Source: Roseiarcus sp036489975 (lineage in GTDB: Bacteria; Pseudomonadota; Alphaproteobacteria; Rhizobiales; Beijerinckiaceae). From it: DNA of 64,000 bases. The DNA is taken from NCBI GenBank assembly GCA_036489975.1, contig DASXES010000135.1:62001-126000 (forward strand). The letters run 5' to 3'. Positions within the stretch are counted from its first letter, which is position 1. Every line of letters begins with the position of its first letter. A program made the translations under genes and the position numbers. This document shows positions 58,038 to 64,000 of this stretch, in pieces. A model generated the notes under the pieces. It did no database searches. It was not told the DNA's origin and worked only from the letters and a program-made list of their open reading frames with translations.

Positions 58038-59115
58038 AAAGCGGCTCACGCCCAGCCGTTTCATGCAGATCGCGACGCCGATCGCCTCGGTGCTTCTGAC
58101 CATGCTGCTCGGCGCGATCATCTTTCAGTTGATCGGCTTCGACGGGCCGCGCGCAATTTACGAGACCTTCATCACGCCGGTCGTCGCCTCGTACAAGTGG
58201 CAGGACGTCATGACCAAGGCGGCGCCGCTCATCATCATTGCGCTAGGGCTGTCGCTCGGCAATCAGGCCAAAATCTGGAACATCGGCGCCGAGGGGCAGT
58301 ACATCATCGGCGCGCTGGCCGGCGCGGGCGTCGCCTTCGCCTTGCCCAATGCGCAAGGTTTCTGGGTCCTTTCCCTGATGATCGCGGCGGGGATCGTGGG
58401 GGGCATGGCCTGGGCCGCGATCCCGGCGTTCTTGAAGATCCGCTACCGGGTGTCCGAGGTGCTCTCGACCCTGATGCTGGTCTATGTCGCGCTGCAGGTT
58501 CTCAACTATCTGGTCAGCGGCCCGTGGAAGGACCCGAACGGCCACAATTTTCCGCAGACGCCGCCTTTCACCCCGGCGCAGCTCTTGCCGCATGCGATAG
58601 CCGGAACAGACATTCCCCCTGGCCTCATCGTCGCCATTGTGCTGACGCTGGTGTTCTGGCTGCTCGCCACGCGCTCGGTCTACGGCTTTTCGGTGCGCAC
58701 CGTCGGCGCAGCGCCGCACGCCGCGCGCTATGGCGGCTTCGACGCCTCGCGCACGGTCTGGTCGACGCTCCTCATTAGCGGCGGCATGGCGGGCTTGGCG
58801 GGCATTCTCGAGGCCTCGAGCCAGCTTGGGCAGATCAATCTGGGCTTCCCGTCGGGCTACGGCTTCACCGCGATCATCGTTTCGTTCCTCGGCCGCCTGC
58901 ATCCGGTCGGCGTGTTTCTCGCTGGGCTGATTCTTGCCGTCACTTATGTCGGGGGGCAGGTGGCGCAGACGGTGGTGCACGTGCCGAGCGCGACCGCCGG
59001 CATTTTCCAGGCGATGATGCTGTTCTTCATTCTCGCCAGCGACATTCTGGTCCGATACCGCGTGCGTATCCTTCGCGACGCCCCGCGCCCCGCGACGGCG
59101 GAGGCTGTCGCGTGA
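58021..59115 (+). CDS. Nucleoside ABC transporter permease, first subunit (YufP-like)
   Basis: A 364-residue inner-membrane protein with eight or nine hydrophobic helices. It carries KAAPLIIIALGLSLGNQAKIW then NIGAEGQYIIGAL, a hallmark of purine nucleoside permeases, and TVGAAPHAARYGGFDASRT. The ATG at 58021 overlaps the ATPase gene by 17 bp. Confidence 0.92.
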   Translation: MRIRLEKRLTPSRFMQIATPIASVLLTMLLGAIIFQLIGFDGPRAIYETFITPVVASYKWQDVMTKAAPLIIIALGLSLGNQAKIWNIGAEGQYIIGALAGAGVAFALPNAQGFWVLSLMIAAGIVGGMAWAAIPAFLKIRYRVSEVLSTLMLVYVALQVLNYLVSGPWKDPNGHNFPQTPPFTPAQLLPHAIAGTDIPPGLIVAIVLTLVFWLLATRSVYGFSVRTVGAAPHAARYGGFDASRTVWSTLLISGGMAGLAGILEASSQLGQINLGFPSGYGFTAIIVSFLGRLHPVGVFLAGLILAVTYVGGQVAQTVVHVPSATAGIFQAMMLFFILASDILVRYRVRILRDAPRPATAEAVA

Positions 59116-60053
59116 ATCTCGCATTCTTCATCGACGCCCTCATCACCGTGGTCGGCGTGACGACGCCGATCCTGCTCGCCGCGACGGGGGAACTGGTGGT
59201 TGAGAAGAGCGGCGTGCTCAATCTTGGGCTCGAGGGCATGATGCTGATCGGCGCGGTGACTGGCTTCGCCGTCACGCTCAACTACGGCCCCGATCTCGGT
59301 GATTGGGCGCCCTGGTTCGGCGTGCTTGCGGCGGCGCTCGCAGGCGCGGCCTCTTCCATGTTGTTCGCGGTGCTGGTGCTGACGCTCGGCTCCAATCAGG
59401 TGGCCACGGGTCTTGCGCTTGCGATCTTCGGCATCGGCCTCTCTTCGCTCATCGGCGCGGGCTATGTCGGCATGATCGTCCCGTCGTTCGATTCGGTCTT
59501 TCCCGACCGGCTCGCCAGCGATCCGCTCTGGCGGGTCGTGTTCAGCTATAGCCCGCTCGTCTATTTCGCGCTGATCATGGTCTTCGCGGTCGGCTGGTTC
59601 CTGAACCGCACCCGCGCCGGGCTTATCTTGCGCGCCGTCGGCGAGAACGACCTTTCCGCCCATTCGATCGGCTATCCGGTGATTGCGATCCGCTACGCCG
59701 CGATCGCTTTCGGGGGCGCGCTGGCCGGAATCGGGGGCGCCTATTTCTCGATGGTGATCACGCCGATGTGGGCCGAGCAGATGACTGCCGGGCGCGGCTG
59801 GATCGCGCTTGCGCTGGTGGTGTTCTCCGGCTGGCGCGCCGGGCGACTTTTGGCGGGAGCTTACTTTTTCGGTGTCCTGATGACGCTCGAGCTGTACGCC
59901 AAGGCTTCCGGTTTCTCGTTCCTGCCGTCGCAATTCTGGGCGGCGATGCCCTACATCGCAGCCGTGGTCGCGCTCGCTGTCATATCGGCCCGCGAAGTCG
60001 CCGGAAGCGAGGCGCCCGCCTGCCTCGGCCGCCCGTTCCTGCCGAACAGCTAA
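59112..60053 (+). CDS. Nucleoside ABC transporter permease, second subunit (YufQ-like)
   Basis: A 313-residue permease starting with GTG at 59112, overlapping the previous stop by 4 bp. VEKSGVLNLGLEGMMLIGAV near residue 35 and RAVGENDLSAHSIGYPV in the middle are characteristic. With the first permease it forms the membrane channel of the purine transporter. Confidence 0.92.
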   Translation: MNLAFFIDALITVVGVTTPILLAATGELVVEKSGVLNLGLEGMMLIGAVTGFAVTLNYGPDLGDWAPWFGVLAAALAGAASSMLFAVLVLTLGSNQVATGLALAIFGIGLSSLIGAGYVGMIVPSFDSVFPDRLASDPLWRVVFSYSPLVYFALIMVFAVGWFLNRTRAGLILRAVGENDLSAHSIGYPVIAIRYAAIAFGGALAGIGGAYFSMVITPMWAEQMTAGRGWIALALVVFSGWRAGRLLAGAYFFGVLMTLELYAKASGFSFLPSQFWAAMPYIAAVVALAVISAREVAGSEAPACLGRPFLPNS

Positions 60054-60085
60054 GCACACAACACGAGTCACCAGGGAGAGAAACG

Positions 60086-61162
<1,077 letters not shown>

Positions 61163-61170
61163 GGTCGTCC

Positions 61171-61237
61171 CCTCGCCCCGTTCACGGGGAGAGGTCAGGC
61201 TGAGGGAAATTCCCTCTCCCGGTTCACCGGGAGAGGG
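61171..61237. repeat. REP-like hairpin doublet between the two binding-protein genes
   Basis: CCTCGCCCCG-TTCA-CGGGGAGAGG (61171-61194, one mismatch) is followed by CCCTCTCCCGG-TTCA-CCGGGAGAGGG (61212-61237, perfect 11-bp stem). Both have a TTCA loop. They are in the 178-bp spacer and look like dispersed palindromic elements common in Hyphomicrobiales. Confidence 0.75.
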
Positions 61238-61340
61238 GATGGCGGAGCGCGCCACGCGTTCCGCTCGCGTAAGGCCCGTTTCTTGCTTGAAATTTCGTGG
61301 TTTCCGGCTCCCATGACGGGGGCCAGCAAGGGAGAACATT

Positions 61341-62420
61341 GTGAAGCTCATCAATCGCCGCAATTTCTTGCAGACCACAGCCACCGGACTCGCGGCGGTC
61401 CCAATGCTCGGGCGCGCCGCCTTCGCCGCCGGGCCCCTGAAAGTCGGATTCATCTTTCTCGGACCGATCGGCGACTACGGCTGGACCTGGGCGCACAACA
61501 AGGGTCGTCTCGCCATGGACGCGGCGCTCAAGGGCCAAGTCGTCTCGAGCTACGTCGAAAACGTGAAGGAAGACGCGAGCGCCGTGCCGATCCTTAAGGA
61601 TCTCGCGCAGAACGGCTCCAAGCTCATCTTCACGACGTCCTACGGCTACATGGATCAGACGATCGAGGTCGCCAGGCAGTTCCCCGAAGTGAAGTTCGAG
61701 CATTGCACCGGCTACAAGCACGCCGACAATGTCGGCACCTACAATTCGCGCTTCCATCAGGGCCGGTCGGTCGAGGGCATGATCGCGGGCATGCTGTCGA
61801 AGTCGGGAACGATCGGCTATCTCGGCTCCTACAAGGTTCCCGAGGTCGTGCTCGGCGTGAACGCCTTCACCTTGGCTGCGCAGGCGCAGAACCCAAAGAT
61901 CACCACCAAACTGGTCATGATCGATTCGTGGTTCGATCCTGCCAAGGAAGCCGCGGCTGTGCAGACGCTGATCAACCTCGGCTGCGACGTGGTCGCCCAG
62001 CACACCGACAGTCCGGCCGGGCTTCAGGTCTGCGAGAAGAACAAGGTCTGGTGTTTCGGCCAGGGCGCCGACATGTCGCGCTTCGCGCCGAAGACCCAGG
62101 CGACCGGCATCGAGGACATCTGGGGCCCCTATTACATCTCGCGCGCCAAGGCGGCGCTCGACGGTTCATGGAAGCCCGACGACGCCTGGTGGGGCTTCAA
62201 GGAAGGCACGGTCGTCATGTCGCCCTACAACAAGGCTTTGCCAGACAACGTGAAAGCCGCCGCCGACAAGATCATCGCCGGCTGGAAGGACGACTCCTAT
62301 GACGTCTTCGCCGGCCCGATCATGGATCAGACCGGCAAGGAGCGCGTCGCCAAAGGGCAGCGCATGGAAGACAAGGACCTCGCGGTCATCGACTGGTACG
62401 TCAAGGGCGTGCAGAGCTGA
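61341..62420 (+). CDS. BMP-family nucleoside-binding protein, copy 2
   Basis: A 359-residue paralogue of copy 1, starting with GTG at 61341 after GGGAGAA. The leader INRRNFLQTTATGLAAVPML again has an RR pair. The two mature sequences align without gaps over nearly their whole length, for example GAIGDYGWTW against GPIGDYGWTW and VENVKEDASAVP in both. The duplicate may bind a different purine. Why two are kept is not evident. Confidence 0.92.
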   Translation: MKLINRRNFLQTTATGLAAVPMLGRAAFAAGPLKVGFIFLGPIGDYGWTWAHNKGRLAMDAALKGQVVSSYVENVKEDASAVPILKDLAQNGSKLIFTTSYGYMDQTIEVARQFPEVKFEHCTGYKHADNVGTYNSRFHQGRSVEGMIAGMLSKSGTIGYLGSYKVPEVVLGVNAFTLAAQAQNPKITTKLVMIDSWFDPAKEAAAVQTLINLGCDVVAQHTDSPAGLQVCEKNKVWCFGQGADMSRFAPKTQATGIEDIWGPYYISRAKAALDGSWKPDDAWWGFKEGTVVMSPYNKALPDNVKAAADKIIAGWKDDSYDVFAGPIMDQTGKERVAKGQRMEDKDLAVIDWYVKGVQS

Positions 62421-62492
62421 GCGGCCCTCACTCCCCTCTCCCCCAGGGGAAGGAGCGCTCTCCCTCCGGGAGAAGGGGCCGTTCGCAAGAAC

Positions 62493-62510
62493 GCCCGTCT
62501 CTCGACGGGC
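62493..62510 (+). terminator. Hairpin after the second binding-protein gene
   Basis: GCCCGTC-TCTC-GACGGGC is a perfect 7-bp stem in the 113-bp gap between converging genes; a smaller CTCCC/GGGAG stem lies 25 bp upstream. There is no T-run. Confidence 0.4.
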
Positions 62511-62533
62511 GCTAGGGGCCGGATGATGGCCCT

Positions 62534-64000
62534 TCAAGCCGCCAGTTCGTGCACCCTCGCCTCCGGGCATACGGCGCTGGCGATCTCGGCCAGATGCCGA
62601 TGGTGGGTGAAATAGATCACCTGGCCGACGCGTCCCATGCCGGCGAACAGGCGCAGCGCCTCCTCGGCGCGGAAATGATCGAACGTCTCCATGATGTCGT
62701 CGGCGACGAAGGGCGCCGGCGCCCGGGTCCTGGCGAGCTCGTGGTAGCCGGCGACGCGCAGCGCGAGATAAAGCTGGAACCGCGCGCCTTTCGACAATTG
62801 CGCCGCCTCTTTCGACCCGCCGTCGGCGCCGAGCGCGATCAGCGTCTCTGACTGCCCGTTCGGCGCGGTCGTCAGCGCGCGATAGGCGCCGCGGCTGATC
62901 AGGCGGAAGGCTTCCGAGGCGCGCTCCATCATCGCGCCGCGATGCCGGTCGCGAAACAACCTCAGCGCCTCCTCCGCCGCCGCAATGCCGGCGCGCAAGG
63001 TCAGGTAGCGCCGCGCGCCGTCGTTGATCGCCTCGAGGATCGTGCGCCGCTTCTCCTCGAGCCGCGCGACCGCATCGTCGCCGCCGACCGCATCGAGGCG
63101 CCTGACCGCCTCCCGATGGGCGCTGTGCGCCTCGGCGTGCGCCTGGTCGTCATGGGGCGCGCGCGCTTTCAATTCCGCAAGCTCGGCGGTGAGCGCCGCC
63201 GCGTCGGCTCCTTCTAGGATCGCGCGCGCGGCCTCGAGCGAGCCCGCGACATTGGCGTCGATGATCGCAGCCTTCTCGCGCTTGATCTCCGCCTTGAGCG
63301 CGTCGCGGCGCTTGCAATCTTCGAGCTTGGCTGCGACCTCGGCGAGCGTCGCGACACCGAAGAGCGCCGTCATCGCCGAGGCCTGTCGCGCGTTAAGGTC
63401 AAGCGCCTCGGCGATCGCCTTGAACCGCGCCTGCGCCTCCTCGATCGCATCGACCTTCTCCGCTCGGCGGCGAGCGTTCTCGCGCGCGCGGGCGACGCGC
63501 TCCTCGACCGCGTCGGCGCGCCGACGGACATCGCCGTCGGCCTCCTCGAGGCCGAGCGCGGCAGCGACCCTGTCAAGTTCGTCGGCGAACAGCGCCTTGT
63601 CGCGCTCCATCTTGCCGATGCGGTCCTCAAGCTCAGCGCAGGCGTTCAAGCCAGCGCGCAATTCATCGAGCGCCTTCAGCGAAAGCTTGACCGCGCCAAG
63701 CGCAGGTTCTTCTCCGCCCTCGCCAAGCCACGTCCCGGCGCAGGCCTCACGCCACGCCGTCCGCCAATTCGCGTCCGCTTCCTTTGCGTTTCTAAGCTTG
63801 GCCTCGGCGCGAGCGGCCTCGGCGCGGCGCTCCTCCGCCTTCTGCCGCAACGTGGCAAGTTTTACCTCGTCGACCAGAGCCATTTCCGCCGCTTCAATCA
63901 GCGCTTCGAGGCCGCCGCCGTCGCCATATGCGACGCCCGCGGCGCGCAGAGCGGCGGTCAGCCGCGCGCGCATCCGCTCGCTCTCCTCCTCGGCGCGGCG
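62534..64000 (-). CDS. YhaN-like AAA ATPase, C-terminal part (5' end outside window)
   Basis: The visible 488 residues are a long coiled coil (about 300 residues of Ala, Glu, Arg and Lys heptads) followed by the C-terminal half of an SMC/Rad50-type ATPase head. QLSKGARFQLYLALRVAGYH is the ABC-signature region, FVADDIMETFDHFRAEEALR is Walker B plus D-loop, and IYFTHHRHL the switch histidine. This arrangement fits YhaN/DUF-AAA proteins that pair with a YhaO-type nuclease. The frame stays open to the window end; Walker A lies beyond it. Confidence 0.87.
   Translation of the reverse strand, partial: RRAEEESERMRARLTAALRAAGVAYGDGGGLEALIEAAEMALVDEVKLATLRQKAEERRAEAARAEAKLRNAKEADANWRTAWREACAGTWLGEGGEEPALGAVKLSLKALDELRAGLNACAELEDRIGKMERDKALFADELDRVAAALGLEEADGDVRRRADAVEERVARARENARRRAEKVDAIEEAQARFKAIAEALDLNARQASAMTALFGVATLAEVAAKLEDCKRRDALKAEIKREKAAIIDANVAGSLEAARAILEGADAAALTAELAELKARAPHDDQAHAEAHSAHREAVRRLDAVGGDDAVARLEEKRRTILEAINDGARRYLTLRAGIAAAEEALRLFRDRHRGAMMERASEAFRLISRGAYRALTTAPNGQSETLIALGADGGSKEAAQLSKGARFQLYLALRVAGYHELARTRAPAPFVADDIMETFDHFRAEEALRLFAGMGRVGQVIYFTHHRHLAEIASAVCPEARVHELAA

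Noticed and set aside
56805..58121. A 438-codon minus-strand frame
   Set aside because: Antisense to the tandem nucleoside ATPase; low-complexity His/Arg/Asp composition.

Overview
The window is high-GC DNA from an alphaproteobacterium, most likely of the order Hyphomicrobiales (Rhizobiales). The clues are the LpxI-type lipid A hydrolase, the gene order frr-uppS-cdsA-dxr-rseP-bamA-lpxD-fabZ-lpxA-lpxI-lpxB, a regulatory-style PTS (EI, HPr and a DhaM EIIA without sugar permeases), many solute-binding-protein ABC transporters and alphaproteobacterial PEP-CTERM tails. Genus cannot be fixed from the sequence alone. Both ends cut genes: the 3' end of cobQ at the left and a YhaN-like AAA ATPase at the right.

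Layout. 1-1280: cobQ end, then a broken IS3-family transposase that reaches the 3' end of lpxB and is split by an AT-rich insert carrying its own promoter, mini-ORF and hairpin. 1218-13163 (minus): one envelope-biogenesis operon covering lipid A, outer-membrane assembly, isoprenoid and phospholipid steps. 13358-19086: a DUF502 membrane protein, an oligopeptide-type binding protein, a decayed RbsA-like ATPase, a dimethylformamidase-like protein and a frameshifted SMP-30 lactonase. 19284-27803: a MocR-type regulator divergent from a complete eight-gene Nit1C cluster (MSMEG_0572, nitrilase, radical SAM, GNAT, AIR-synthase-like, glycosyltransferase, MSMEG_0570, flavoprotein), which has a textbook sigma-54 promoter upstream. 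27896-42698 (minus): a 16-gene carbohydrate/triose region. It holds a binding protein with two permeases, a small membrane protein and two ATPases, then DhaL, DhaM, HPr, EI, a small HTH protein and DhaK; a second block has a ribose-type binding protein, a permease-ATPase fusion, an SDR and an aldose epimerase. 42923-49502: an aldo/keto reductase with an in-frame stop, full-length lhr, a frameshifted PEP-CTERM gene and a displaced remnant of an lhr 3' end. 50026-55233: small secreted proteins, an L,D-transpeptidase, an amino-acid binding protein, a thioesterase/MarR pair around a perfect operator, and a second PEP-CTERM gene. 55626-62420: a guanine-deaminase-like enzyme divergent from a BMP-family nucleoside ABC transporter with two tandem binding proteins. 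62534-64000: YhaN-like ATPase.

How the parts work together. The left operon is housekeeping. The rest is accessory nutrient capture: nitrogen (Nit1C under sigma-54, purine uptake plus deamination, amino-acid binding protein) and carbon (ABC import of a polyol or sugar coupled to PEP-dependent dihydroxyacetone phosphorylation through a dedicated EI-HPr-DhaM relay). Signs of genome wear recur: short tandem duplications of 4, 14 and 16 bp (two of them frameshifting genes), one in-frame amber stop, IS remnants and two partly decayed transporter or helicase fragments.
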